A stretch of DNA of 64,000 nt from Burkholderiales bacterium (GTDB lineage: Bacteria; Pseudomonadota; Gammaproteobacteria; Burkholderiales; JAEUOS01): NCBI GenBank assembly GCA_016790635.1, contig JAEUOR010000013.1:186001-250000 (forward strand). The letters are read 5' to 3'. This document shows, in pieces, positions 28,509 through 39,156 of the stretch (its first letter is position 1; each line of letters begins with the position of its first letter). The notes beneath the pieces are model-generated. The model had not been told where the DNA came from. It was given only the letters and a program-made list of their open reading frames with translations, and ran no database searches. A program made the translations under genes and the position numbers.

Positions 28509-29055
28509 CCGGCAGCGCCGTTCCGGCGCTCTGTTGCACGCCTGCGCTGCGGCGCTCCTGTGGACCAGCGCGAGCGCCCTGGCACAGTCCGCGATCCCGG
28601 TGCCGCGCTACGAAGACGAGACACAGCGCGAACCTGATGTGGTCCTGCCGCGCTTCCCGGAAGAACGAAATTTGTTGCGGTTCCCGACCAACTGGACCAA
28701 CGCGCAGATTTTCATCGATACGGCCGCCCTGACGGTGCGAGACGACCGGGTCGTGCTGTACACCCTGGTCGTGCGCAGCGGGGGCGGGGCCGAGAATGTC
28801 AGCCATGAGGGCTTGCGCTGCACGACCGGTGAAGTGCGCGTCTTCGCTTACGGGAGTCGCGGCCCGGACGGAGGCAAGTGGTCGCCGGCGCGATCGGCCG
28901 CGTGGCGGCCGATCGAGGACCGTGGCATCAATCGGTATCGATTCGAATTCTGGCGCGATGTCTTTTGTGATGGCCGCGATACCGAAACGCGTCGCAACAT
29001 CCTGCTGCAGTTGCAGCGCGGCGGGCGCGAGCGCGTCGACGGAGTTCCCGATTAG
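28465..29055 (+). CDS. CNP1-like family exported protein
   Basis: About 196 residues with a signal peptide ending ASALAQ. The mature part has LPRFPEERNLLRFP, FIDTAALTVRDDRVVLYTLVVRSGGGAENVSHEGLRC and EYFCP-like WRDVFCDG, the layout of the CNP1-like (neisserial cryptic plasmid) family. Two cysteines could form a disulfide. The start is uncertain: TTG at 28465 gives a normal signal peptide, and GTG at 28429 and 28405 are alternatives; there is no ATG. It overlaps the DUF3501 gene and is probably co-translated. Function unknown. Confidence 0.72.
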   Translation: MNLKSWLLSWQTWLSRQRRSGALLHACAAALLWTSASALAQSAIPVPRYEDETQREPDVVLPRFPEERNLLRFPTNWTNAQIFIDTAALTVRDDRVVLYTLVVRSGGGAENVSHEGLRCTTGEVRVFAYGSRGPDGGKWSPARSAAWRPIEDRGINRYRFEFWRDVFCDGRDTETRRNILLQLQRGGRERVDGVPD

Positions 29056-29105
29056 GGACATTGACGTGATTTTCCCGGCGCGGACCGGTAGCGCGGCGGG
29101 CTAGC

Positions 29106-29852
29106 ATGCTGCCTCTCGGCCCCGCGCTGGTCATCAAGCTTCTGGTATGGACCCTGGCATTCGCGCTGTTCGCGCGCGCCACGGCGCGATCCCTCGCCGG
29201 CTCCGCGGAGGCGGCCCGGCAGCCCCTGCTCAAAGTACTGCTCGGTGCACTGGTCGGGTCCAAGCTGCTGCATGCGCTTACTTTTCCCGCCCTGCTGTTT
29301 GACGAACCTGCAAGGGCGGTCCTGCTTGTGGCAAGCGGGGATTCTGTGCCCGGGGCTCTCATAGGCGCGCGACTTGCCCTCGGGTTTTCAGGCGGGCTAG
29401 GCGGTACCCTGGCCGACAGGTTGCTTCCCGGCACGGCGATCGCGTTGGTCGTGCTGCATCTCGGGGCCGCACTTTGGGCGCTGCGCGGTTCCGACTTCGG
29501 GGCGCCAACAGATCTGCCGTGGGGGGTCGACTTCGGCGATGGCGTTGCGCGACATCCGGTCATGTTCTACGAGGCGGCTTTCCTGTGCCTGGCCTGGATG
29601 TCGCAGCGTTCTCTCGGACACGGCTCCATGATCGCGGGAGTACGCGCCGACACGTTTCTGGTCGTATATCTATCCTCGCTGGCCGCGCTGGCTTACCTCA
29701 AGCCGCCTTTCCGGGTTGCCGCTTTGCCGGAGATTTTCCTGCCCATGGCGCATGCCTATGCAGGCTTCGCTACCGCGGAGCAGTTGGCCATTCTGCTGGC
29801 GGGTGCGGTGCTCGCGCGCGGCCTGGTCTTGGCGTCTCGCAAGCCGCCCTGA
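29106..29852 (+). CDS. Lgt-like integral membrane protein
   Basis: A 248-residue protein with about seven membrane segments. The segment DGVARHPVMFYEAAFL resembles the RxPSQLYE signature of prolipoprotein diacylglyceryl transferase (Lgt), and GSKLLHAL resembles an early Lgt motif (GARLGYV). The Lgt motif GNFxN is absent (GGLGGTLADRLL is found instead), so it may not transfer diacylglycerol. A true lgt is not in this window. It converges with proB, 23 bp downstream. It may be a paralogue with another lipid substrate. Confidence 0.6.
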   Translation: MLPLGPALVIKLLVWTLAFALFARATARSLAGSAEAARQPLLKVLLGALVGSKLLHALTFPALLFDEPARAVLLVASGDSVPGALIGARLALGFSGGLGGTLADRLLPGTAIALVVLHLGAALWALRGSDFGAPTDLPWGVDFGDGVARHPVMFYEAAFLCLAWMSQRSLGHGSMIAGVRADTFLVVYLSSLAALAYLKPPFRVAALPEIFLPMAHAYAGFATAEQLAILLAGAVLARGLVLASRKPP

Positions 29853-29875
29853 ATCGCCGGCGGGCATGGCAGGTT

Positions 29876-32041
<2,166 letters not shown>

Positions 32042-32045
<4 letters not shown>

Positions 32046-32104
32046 GCAAAAGGGGTGCCGTCGCCGGCCTTGACCTGGATGAGTGCTTCGTCGATGTACT
32101 TCAT
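32042..32104 (-). pseudogene. Truncated 20-residue duplicate of the obg 5' end
   Basis: It starts [16 protein letters not shown], matching Obg residues 1-16 (Phe3 changed to Tyr), then leaves the Obg frame at the repeat junction and stops at TGA 32044-32042. It is produced by the 85-bp duplication. Its ATG overlaps a short upstream ORF as TAATG and its stop overlaps the next ATG as ATGA, so ribosomes could pass from one to the next. Confidence 0.7.
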
Positions 32105-32130
32105 TAGTGCGAGTGCGCGGCGGCGGTCAT
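32104..32130 (-). CDS. Candidate 8-residue leader peptide (copy 2)
   Basis: Encodes MTAAAHSH, ending TAA, and overlaps the next ATG by one base (TAATG). It is the repeat-copy partner of MTAVAHSRK at 32016-32045. The upstream sequence has no clear ribosome site. Confidence 0.35.
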   Translation of the reverse strand: MTAAAHSH

Positions 32131-32155
32131 GAAATAGTGGCGCCGTCGCCCCCAG

Positions 32156-32196
32156 AAAAGCAAAAAGGCCCAATCGTTCAACACGACCGGGCCTTT
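32156..32196 (-). terminator. Intrinsic terminator after rpmA
   Basis: On the minus strand AAAGGCCC, a 17-base loop and GGGCCTTT are followed by TTGCTTTTC. It lies 26 bp after the rpmA stop and upstream of the obg leader region, so obg is expressed by read-through or by a promoter not recognised here. Confidence 0.75.
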
Positions 32197-32221
32197 GCGT
32201 GTAGCCGGAGGCCGGTGATCG

Positions 32222-32479
32222 TTAAGCGGGTACCACGCTGACGGTGCGATTCTGGCGAGCGCCCTTGACCGCGAACAGAACCTTTCCCTCGGCCTTGGCG
32301 AACAAGGTATGGTCCTTGCCCATGCCGACATTGTCGCCCGCATGGAACTGCGTGCCGCGCTGGCGAACGATGATGTTGCCTGCCACAACGGCCTGACCGC
32401 CGTATACCTTGACGCCGAGGCGCTTCGACTCGGAGTCGCGCCCGTTGCGGGTAGAACCGCCACCCTTCTTGTGTGCCAT
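32222..32479 (-). CDS. rpmA: 50S ribosomal protein L27
   Basis: An 85-residue L27 beginning [22 protein letters not shown], the strongly conserved N-terminal tail that reaches the peptidyl transferase centre, followed by [17 protein letters not shown] and GKDHTLFA. No N-terminal cleavage extension is present. Encoded 12 bp after rplU. Confidence 0.98.
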   Translation of the reverse strand: MAHKKGGGSTRNGRDSESKRLGVKVYGGQAVVAGNIIVRQRGTQFHAGDNVGMGKDHTLFAKAEGKVLFAVKGARQNRTVSVVPA

Positions 32480-32491
32480 TTCTCGCGTTCC

Positions 32492-32803
32492 TTAGGAATT
32501 GATCGCCGAGATCTCGATCTCGGTGAAGCCTTGGCGGTGGCCTTGGCGTTTCTGGTAATGCTTGCGGCGCCGCATCTTGAAGATGCGAACCTTGTCGCCG
32601 CGTCCGTGCGCAACCACCTTAGCCACGACACGGGCGCCCGAAACGAGCGGCATCCCGACTTGCACTGCGTCGCCCGACCCGATCATGAGTACTTGGTCAA
32701 TAACGATTTCCTGCCCGACTTCGGCGGTCAGGAGTTCCACCTTCAATTTTTCGCCGGCGCTGACGCGATACTGCTTGCCGCCGGATTTGATGACCGCGTA
32801 CAT
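32492..32803 (-). CDS. rplU: 50S ribosomal protein L21
   Basis: A 103-residue L21, same length as the E. coli protein: [28 protein letters not shown] and the C-terminal signature [22 protein letters not shown]. The ATG at 32803 was chosen by family length. The promoter is at 32898-32926, giving a leader of nearly 90 nt that contains a T6 run. Confidence 0.98.
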   Translation of the reverse strand: MYAVIKSGGKQYRVSAGEKLKVELLTAEVGQEIVIDQVLMIGSGDAVQVGMPLVSGARVVAKVVAHGRGDKVRIFKMRRRKHYQKRQGHRQGFTEIEISAINS

Positions 32804-32897
32804 GATAATAATCCCCAGTGGGCGCTCGCGGGCCAGGCCGGATGGCGGCTGGCAAGTCGTGGAAAGACGAAAAAACACGCAGCGCGAAGAGCCCACG

Positions 32898-32926
32898 ATA
32901 ATATCAGAGATCGGTGTCCTGGTCAA
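32898..32926 (-). promoter_or_regulatory. Sigma-70 promoter of rplU-rpmA
   Basis: On the minus strand TTGACC (plus 32921-32926), 17 bp and TATTAT (plus 32898-32903): five of six matches in each hexamer. The start is expected near 32891. It lies in the 246-bp gap between divergent rplU and ispB. Confidence 0.75.
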
Positions 32927-33049
32927 GAGCGGCGCACGGTTGGACCAAGCCCGGGGCGGGCCGCCCCGAGTCTTGGTATCGAACCAATTCCTGGCCGGCG
33001 TGTCTTGTTCCATACTACCGGCCACATTTCGACCCCCGTCAGGCTTCCT

Positions 33050-34018
33050 TTGAACCGTTTCGATCCACAAGCAGTCATCGCCGCCGATCTGGCCGCGGTG
33101 GACGCATGCCTGCGCGCAAACCTGGGCTCCGACGTGCCGCTGATCCGGCAAGTCGGCGAATACATCGTTGGCAGCGGGGGCAAGCGCCTGCGCCCCGTTC
33201 TGTTGCTGCTGGTGGCCTCGGCGCTGGGGCGCAATGACTCGCGCTCGCATGCGCTGGCTGCAGTTGTCGAAATGATTCACACCGCCACGCTATTGCACGA
33301 TGACGTGGTCGACGAATCGCAGTTGCGGCGCGGGCGCAAGACCGCAAATGCCCTGTTTGGCAACGCGGCCAGCGTGCTGGTAGGAGACTTCCTCTACTCC
33401 CGGGCTTTCCAGATGATGGTCGCCGTTGGGGAAATGAGCATCATGCGCGTCCTGGCCGACGCGACGAATTCGATCGCTGAAGGCGAGGTGCTGCAATTGA
33501 TGAATGTCGGCAATGCCGACGTGAGCGAGGAAAGCTATTTGCGGGTGATTCGTTTCAAGACCGCCAAGCTCTTCGAGGCAGCCGCCCGCATTGGCGCGCT
33601 CGCTGTCGGCGCGCCAGCCAAGACCAGCGAGGCGATGGCGGAATATGGCATGCGGCTGGGGACCGCCTTTCAACTCATCGACGATGTGCTGGATTATTCC
33701 GGCGAGGTTGAGCAGATCGGCAAGAACCTGGGTGACGACCTCGGCGAAGGCAAGGCAACCATGCCGCTACTACGCGTGCTCGCCGCCGGTAATGCGAGTG
33801 AACAGGCGCTTGTGCGTTCCGCCATTTCCGCGCCGGAGACCGTGGATTTCGAGGCCGTGCTTGACGCGATCCGGCGTGTCGATGCCCTCGACTTCACACG
33901 CGCTGCGGCACGGGCCGAAGCGGACCGTGCCGCAGACCTGCTGGTGGTACTGCCCGACGGACCCAGTCGACAAACTTTGCTAGAATTGTGCGCTTTCGCT
34001 GTTGAGCGCAATGCCTGA
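33050..34018 (+). CDS. ispB: Octaprenyl (polyprenyl) diphosphate synthase
   Basis: A 322-residue trans-prenyltransferase making the ubiquinone side chain. Both aspartate-rich motifs are intact: [10 protein letters not shown] with downstream [13 protein letters not shown], and QLIDDVLDY with [30 protein letters not shown] is the substrate-lysine/arginine region. No ATG is available; TTG 33050 gives the family's usual length and a typical N-terminus ([20 protein letters not shown]). It is encoded opposite rplU as in many proteobacteria and is followed by tRNA-Pro. Confidence 0.94.
   Translation: MNRFDPQAVIAADLAAVDACLRANLGSDVPLIRQVGEYIVGSGGKRLRPVLLLLVASALGRNDSRSHALAAVVEMIHTATLLHDDVVDESQLRRGRKTANALFGNAASVLVGDFLYSRAFQMMVAVGEMSIMRVLADATNSIAEGEVLQLMNVGNADVSEESYLRVIRFKTAKLFEAAARIGALAVGAPAKTSEAMAEYGMRLGTAFQLIDDVLDYSGEVEQIGKNLGDDLGEGKATMPLLRVLAAGNASEQALVRSAISAPETVDFEAVLDAIRRVDALDFTRAAARAEADRAADLLVVLPDGPSRQTLLELCAFAVERNA
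33978..33986 (+). promoter_or_regulatory. Candidate extended -10 promoter for tRNA-Pro
   Basis: TGCTAGAAT, an extended -10 (TGn plus TAGAAT), lies in the last codons of ispB, about 73 bp before the tRNA. No good -35 is seen. Confidence 0.4.
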
Positions 34019-34058
34019 GGTATGGCATCCCGTATGCGCGCTCCGTTGTCCCATTCGT

Positions 34059-34135
34059 CGGGGTGTAGCTTAGCCTGGTAGAGCGCTACGTTCGGGACGT
34101 AGAGGCCGGAGGTTCGAATCCTCTCACCCCGACCA
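34059..34135 (+). tRNA. tRNA-Pro, anticodon CGG
   Basis: A 77-nt cloverleaf. The acceptor CGGGGTG pairs with CACCCCG, the anticodon stem is CTACG/CGTAG with loop TTCGGGA (anticodon CGG, reading CCG), the T-arm has GGTTCGAATCC, and the 3' ACCA is encoded. It lies 40 bp after ispB. The nearly 300-bp stretch from here to pilB holds a palindrome at 34210 and a promoter candidate at 34303. Confidence 0.97.
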
Positions 34136-34209
34136 CGAATGGGACCTTTTCACAGCCGAACCCGTGTTGGTTTTTGGCATCCCTGTTGGCTGCCTTTCCC
34201 GAATGGTTA

Positions 34210-34230
34210 AAGACGGTGTCAGACCGTCTT
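34210..34230. repeat. Palindrome AAGACGGT-GTCAG-ACCGTCTT
   Basis: A perfect 8-bp stem with a GTCAG loop between tRNA-Pro and pilB. Not followed by a clear T-tract. It could terminate the tRNA transcript or be a repetitive extragenic palindrome related in its loop to the one at 23343. Confidence 0.45.
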
Positions 34231-34302
34231 ATCGGTTTCGATCGCGCCGCAATTATGCTAATGTCATCGCATCTTGCGGGCGTTTTCCCCAGGACTCAAT
34301 CG

Positions 34303-34329
34303 GTGACACGCCTGCGCTTTGGCTAGAAT
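34303..34329 (+). promoter_or_regulatory. Candidate promoter upstream of pilB
   Basis: GTGACA (34303-34308), 15 bp and TAGAAT (34324-34329). The spacer is short, so support is modest. No sigma-54 GG/GC element was recognised. Confidence 0.35.
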
Positions 34330-34428
34330 GGTCGAGCGTTTGAGCATGGGACGGCTATGTGGCGGTCGTCGAAAATGCGTCAGGTGCTGGTTGTCCGAGG
34401 CAGTTTGAAACCGGCGGATTGGAGATAG

Positions 34429-36144
34429 ATGGCAGCGGCGGTGCAACCCAACGCCTTGTCCGGCATCGCGCGTGCACTGGTGCAGGCGGGAAAGATCACG
34501 TCCGAGGAGGCTGAACGCATCGTTGCCGATGCGAAGTCGGCCTCCGTGACGTTTGTCGAGCAGGCAATCGCTTCCAAAAAGCTGGCGGCGCGCGAGATCG
34601 CGCAGTTCGGCTCTGAAATCTTCGGCTATCCCCTGCTTGACCTCGCCTGCTATGACGCGCAGCAGGTGCTGGCCGATGCCATCGACCGCAAGCTGGTGCA
34701 GCAACATCGAGTGGTTGCCCTGGCAAAGCGCGGGAACCGGCTGTCGGTTGCGATCTCGGATCCGACCAACAAGGCCGCGCTGGACCAGATCAAGTTTCAG
34801 ACTTCGCTTGCCATCGATCCGGTGGTGGTCGAGGACGACAAGCTGGGCGCGATCCTCGCGACGATGTCCGAGGCAGCCGGCGCATCGCTGCTCGATGTTC
34901 CGGACGACGACCTGAATCTTGAATTCACCGACGACGAGACTCTCGCCAAGGCCGAAGAGGCGTCGATGCCGGACGTCGACGACGCGCCGGTGGTCCGCTT
35001 TCTGCAAAAGATGCTGATGGACGCGATCCGTGATGGAGCCTCCGACCTGCATTTCGAGCCTTACGAGAAGTCCTACCGCATTCGTTTTCGTACCGATGGC
35101 GTGCTGCGCGAAGTTGCCTCGCCACCGATTGCGATCAAGGAGAAGCTGGCCGCGCGCATCAAGGTGATCTCCAAGCTGGACATTTCCGAGAAGCGCGTGC
35201 CGCAGGATGGCCGCATGAAGCTGGTGTTGTCAAAGAACCGCGCCATCGACTTTCGCGTCAGCACCCTGCCGACCCTGTTCGGCGAGAAGATCGTGATGCG
35301 TATCCTCGATCCGACATCGGCCACGCTCGGCATCGAAGCGCTCGGCTACGAGCCGGAAGAGAAGGAACGGTTGCTCAAGGCCGTGCATCGCCCCTACGGC
35401 ATGGTCCTGGTGACCGGGCCGACCGGCTCGGGCAAGACGGTGTCGCTCTATACCTGTCTCAACATCTTGAACCAGCCGGGCATCAACATCTCGACCGCCG
35501 AGGATCCAGCCGAGATCAACCTGCCCGGCATCAACCAGGTCAACGTCAACGACCGGGCCGGGCTCACCTTCGCGGCGGCGCTAAAGTCGTTCTTGCGCCA
35601 GGATCCGGACATCATCATGGTCGGCGAGATCCGTGACCTGGAAACCGCCGATATCTCCATCAAGGCCGCGCAGACCGGTCATATGGTCTTTTCCACCCTG
35701 CACACCAACGATGCGCCGACCACGCTGACGCGCATGATGAACATGGGTGTGGCAGCGTTCAACATCGCCTCCAGCGTCATCCTGATCACGGCGCAGCGCC
35801 TGGCGCGCCGTCTTTGCACCTGCAAGCAGGCGACCGTCGTGCCGCCAGAAGCCCTCCTCGAGGCGGGTTTTGGCGAAGAGGATCTGGATGGTTCCTGGCA
35901 GCCGTACAAGCCCGTCGGTTGCGACCGCTGCAAGGGCAGCGGCTACAAGGGGCGGGTCGGCATCTACCAGGTGATGCCGATTTCGGAAGAAATTCAGCGT
36001 ATCATATTGAAGCACGGCACGGCACTCGACATAGCCGATCAGGCTGCGCGCGAAGGTGTGCGCACACTGCGGCAATCAGGTCTGGTCAAGGTCAAACAAG
36101 GGCTCACGACCGTCGAGGAAGTGCTGGGCTGCACCAACGAGTAG
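34429..36144 (+). CDS. pilB: Type IV pilus assembly ATPase PilB
   Basis: A 571-residue hexameric ATPase that drives pilus extension at the inner membrane. It has an N-terminal T2SSE_N domain (about 1-150), then the catalytic domain with Walker A GPTGSGKT (330-337), the Asp-box region, Walker B-like IIMVGEIRDLET and the His-box STLHTNDAPTT. The tetracysteine zinc motif is CTCK...CDRCKGSGYKGR. The ATG at 34429 has a GGAGAT ribosome site. First gene of the pilB-pilC-pilD cluster. Pilin, pilT and the pilMNOPQ genes are not in this window. Confidence 0.96.
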   Translation: MAAAVQPNALSGIARALVQAGKITSEEAERIVADAKSASVTFVEQAIASKKLAAREIAQFGSEIFGYPLLDLACYDAQQVLADAIDRKLVQQHRVVALAKRGNRLSVAISDPTNKAALDQIKFQTSLAIDPVVVEDDKLGAILATMSEAAGASLLDVPDDDLNLEFTDDETLAKAEEASMPDVDDAPVVRFLQKMLMDAIRDGASDLHFEPYEKSYRIRFRTDGVLREVASPPIAIKEKLAARIKVISKLDISEKRVPQDGRMKLVLSKNRAIDFRVSTLPTLFGEKIVMRILDPTSATLGIEALGYEPEEKERLLKAVHRPYGMVLVTGPTGSGKTVSLYTCLNILNQPGINISTAEDPAEINLPGINQVNVNDRAGLTFAAALKSFLRQDPDIIMVGEIRDLETADISIKAAQTGHMVFSTLHTNDAPTTLTRMMNMGVAAFNIASSVILITAQRLARRLCTCKQATVVPPEALLEAGFGEEDLDGSWQPYKPVGCDRCKGSGYKGRVGIYQVMPISEEIQRIILKHGTALDIADQAAREGVRTLRQSGLVKVKQGLTTVEEVLGCTNE

Positions 36145-36209
36145 CATTCAGGCGGCTCCACTTTGGGGACGCGCCTGTTGCAATCGGGGTTCAGGTATCG
36201 GGAGGACGC

Positions 36210-37427
36210 ATGGCTACAGCTGTCGCGAAGGGGCCCAAGGAGTTCAATTTCTCCTGGGAAGGCAAGGACAAGGCCGGCAAGACCGTGCGCGGCGAGTTGC
36301 GCGCCAGCGGCGACGCGGTCGTCAACGCAACCCTGCGGCGCCAGGGCATCATGGTCACGAAGGTCAAGAAGCAGACCTTCAAGAAGGGGGGCAAGGTCAC
36401 CGACAAGGACATCACGTTGTTCACGCGCCAGCTGGCGACGATGATGAAGTCCGGTGTTCCGCTCCTGCAGTCGTTCGACATCGTGGGCAAAGGGCACGCC
36501 AATCCGGCGGTATCGCGCCTGTTGTTCGAACTCAAGACCGAGGTCGAGACAGGTTCGAGCCTGAACCAGGCCTTCCGCAAATATCCGCTTTATTTCGATC
36601 CCTTGTTCTGCAATCTCGTTGCTGCAGGTGAGCAGGCGGGTATTCTCGAGACCCTGCTCGATCGCCTCGCGACCTACAAGGAGAAAATTCTCGCCATCAA
36701 GAGCAAGATCAAGTCGGCATTGTTCTACCCGATCTCGATCATCGTGGTCGCCTTCATCATCACCGCGGTCATCATGATTTTCGTGATTCCTGCGTTCAAG
36801 CAGGTGTTCACGAGCTTCGGCGCCGATCTGCCCGCGCCCACGCTTGTGATCATGGCGATTTCCGACTTTTTCGTCAGCTATTGGTGGGCCATCTTCGGAG
36901 CGCTCGGTTTTGGCATTTACTTCTTTTTCGAGTCCTGGAAGCGATCCAAGCCGATGCAGGTGTTCATGGACAAGCTCATGTTGCGTGCCCCGGTGTTCGG
37001 CGACCTGGTACGCAAGGCGACCATCGCACGCTGGACCCGCACCTTGTCCACCATGTTTGCTGCCGGCGTTCCGCTCGTGGAGGCACTCGATTCGGTCGGC
37101 GGAGCCTCCGGCAACCAGGTCTATGTCATGGCGACTAAGGCGATCCAGGGCGAGGTCGCGACCGGTACCAGCCTGACGGTCGCGATGCAAAACTCGCAGG
37201 TGTTTCCCAGCATGGTGATCCAGATGGTTTCCATCGGCGAGGAGTCCGGCGCGCTAGATTCGATGCTCTCCAAGGTTGCCGATTTTTTCGAGGCCGAGGT
37301 TGACGATGCGGTCGAAGCGCTTTCCAGCCTCATGGAACCGATGATCATGGTCGTCCTGGGCACGCTGATCGGCGGCATGGTCATCGCCATGTATTTGCCG
37401 ATCTTCAAGCTGGGCGCGGTCGTCTGA
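36210..37427 (+). CDS. pilC: Type IV pilus inner-membrane platform protein PilC
   Basis: A 405-residue polytopic protein with two T2SSF domains. The first has LFTRQLATMMKSGVPLLQSF and GSSLNQAFRKYPLYFDPLFC; the second has IARWTRTLSTMFAAGVPLVEAL and MVIQMVSIGEESGALDSML. Membrane helices lie near 170-195, 215-240 and 370-395. It couples PilB movement to pilin insertion. The start ATG 36210 has a GGGAGG ribosome site, 65 bp after pilB. Confidence 0.96.
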   Translation: MATAVAKGPKEFNFSWEGKDKAGKTVRGELRASGDAVVNATLRRQGIMVTKVKKQTFKKGGKVTDKDITLFTRQLATMMKSGVPLLQSFDIVGKGHANPAVSRLLFELKTEVETGSSLNQAFRKYPLYFDPLFCNLVAAGEQAGILETLLDRLATYKEKILAIKSKIKSALFYPISIIVVAFIITAVIMIFVIPAFKQVFTSFGADLPAPTLVIMAISDFFVSYWWAIFGALGFGIYFFFESWKRSKPMQVFMDKLMLRAPVFGDLVRKATIARWTRTLSTMFAAGVPLVEALDSVGGASGNQVYVMATKAIQGEVATGTSLTVAMQNSQVFPSMVIQMVSIGEESGALDSMLSKVADFFEAEVDDAVEALSSLMEPMIMVVLGTLIGGMVIAMYLPIFKLGAVV

Positions 37428-37480
37428 CGGCCGTCCTGGCGCCGCGGCAGGGCGCCGCGGCGCCCGTCTAGGTTGTGCTG

Positions 37481-38434
37481 ATGATCGAACTCCTTGTCGC
37501 CTATCCGGCGTTATGGATCGGGGCGGCAGCCGCGCTGGGCCTCGCAGTAGGCAGCTTCATCAATGTCGTGACGCATCGCTTGCCGCGCGTCTGGGATCGC
37601 GATCAGGTCGACGGAGTTGCCGAATGGGCTGAGGTCACCGCTGCGCAGGTGGTTTCCGCCTTTCCGCGCGCGCCCGAAGGCGAGCGGGTTGTCCTGGGTG
37701 AGGCTTTGAACACCATCGCGAGGAATGCGCGTACCGTACTGGCTGCTTTGCCTCAGGAGACCTTGTCCCGTCCGCGTTCGCGCTGCCCTTCGTGCGGGCA
37801 CAGCATTGCCTGGTGGGAGAACATTCCAGTATTGAGCTACCTGGTACTACGCGGTCGTTGTTCGGCGTGCCACGCTTCGATTGGGATTCGTTACCCGGTG
37901 GTGGAACTGGCCTGCGGAGTGATGGCTGCATTGATCGCCTTGAAGTTCGGGGCATCGCTCGCCGGGATGAGCGCCTTGCTCCTGTTTTTCTGGCTCACAC
38001 CTCTCGCGATCATCGATGCCGAGACGACTTGGCTCCCCAACAGCGGCACTTTGCCTCTGCTCTGGGCCGGTCTCATCGTCAACCTGGCCGGGGTCTGGAC
38101 TACGTTGCCGATGGCGGTCAGCGGGGCCGTCGCCGGCTATCTGTTTCTTGCCGTGCCGGCCTGGACCATCGAGCGCCTGCGCGGAATTCCGCAGGCCATG
38201 GGGCGCGGCGACTTCGCCCTGATGGCAGCCCTGGGCGCGTGGTTTGGGCTGGCATCGATACTGCCGGTGGCGGTTCTCGCCTGCGTTTCTGCGCTGGTGA
38301 TCGCGTTGCCGCTCCTGGCCATGGGCAAGCGAGACATGCTGTCACGTATCCCGTTCGGCCCCTATCTTGCGCTCGCGGGCGTCGCTTATGTCTTCTTCGG
38401 GCCGAACCTGCGCGCTTTGGCCGGGCTAGGTTAA
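37481..38434 (+). CDS. pilD: Prepilin peptidase/N-methyltransferase PilD
   Basis: A 317-residue bifunctional membrane enzyme that cleaves and N-methylates prepilins. It has the cytoplasmic zinc site CPSCGH...CSACH. The two catalytic aspartates are in PLAIIDAETTWLPN and MGRGDFALMAALG (family GxGD). Between the first helix and the CxxC pair is an insert of about 50 residues that differs from the short E. coli form. The start is ATG 37481; GTG 37475 is also in frame. CoaE follows after 2 bp. Confidence 0.95.
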   Translation: MIELLVAYPALWIGAAAALGLAVGSFINVVTHRLPRVWDRDQVDGVAEWAEVTAAQVVSAFPRAPEGERVVLGEALNTIARNARTVLAALPQETLSRPRSRCPSCGHSIAWWENIPVLSYLVLRGRCSACHASIGIRYPVVELACGVMAALIALKFGASLAGMSALLLFFWLTPLAIIDAETTWLPNSGTLPLLWAGLIVNLAGVWTTLPMAVSGAVAGYLFLAVPAWTIERLRGIPQAMGRGDFALMAALGAWFGLASILPVAVLACVSALVIALPLLAMGKRDMLSRIPFGPYLALAGVAYVFFGPNLRALAGLG

Positions 38435-38436
38435 CC

Positions 38437-39063
38437 ATGCGACGCTATGTCGTAGGGCTGACAGGCGGCATCGGCAGTGGCAAATCGACGATCGGCGATG
38501 AGTTCGCGCGGCTGGGTGTCACCGTCGTCGACGCCGATGCGATCGCTCACGCCCTGACTGCCCCAGGCGGGGGCGCGATTGCCGCGATTCGCGAAGCGTT
38601 CGGCGACGCGTTTGTCACGGCCGAAGGCGCGATGGACCGGGCGGCGATGCGCGAGCGGGTGTTCAGGCAGCCACAGGATCGTTCCCGACTGGAGGCGATC
38701 TTGCACCCGATGGTGCGATCCGAGAGTGAGCGCCAGGTGAGCGCCTGTGCATCCGCCTACTGCATGCTGATGGTGCCGCTCCTGGTGGAAGCTGCGGGGC
38801 GCGACCCCGCCTGGCGGGACCGTTTTGATCGCATCCTGGTCGTCGATTGCCGGGAAGAGACCCAGATCGAGCGAGTCAGGCGTCGCAATGGCTTCGACGA
38901 AGCCGCGGTGCGACGCATCATGGCGGCTCAGGCCAGCAGGGCGGCGCGACTTGCGCACGCCGATGACGTAATCGACAATGACGGTCCACGCGAGGGCCTG
39001 GCTGCGCAGGTTGCAGCACTGCACGCAAGCTATCTGGCGCGTGCGGCGCGACGCCCAGCCTGA
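38437..39063 (+). CDS. coaE: Dephospho-CoA kinase
   Basis: A 208-residue CoaE, last step of CoA synthesis. The P-loop is GLTGGIGSGKST (8-19), then VVDADAIAH and the lid region LVVDCREETQIERVRRRNG. Conserved Pro and Leu in MVPLLVEA are present. Encoded 2 bp after pilD, the usual pilBCD-coaE-zapD-yacG order. Confidence 0.96.
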   Translation: MRRYVVGLTGGIGSGKSTIGDEFARLGVTVVDADAIAHALTAPGGGAIAAIREAFGDAFVTAEGAMDRAAMRERVFRQPQDRSRLEAILHPMVRSESERQVSACASAYCMLMVPLLVEAAGRDPAWRDRFDRILVVDCREETQIERVRRRNGFDEAAVRRIMAAQASRAARLAHADDVIDNDGPREGLAAQVAALHASYLARAARRPA

Positions 39064-39156
39064 CGCGAATACGGCCGCAAGGCCCAGATTCCGATTGTCA
39101 AGCCGCAGCCCTTGTTGCACAATCCCGGGCATTTCCGGTCCGGTGCCTGGAATTCG

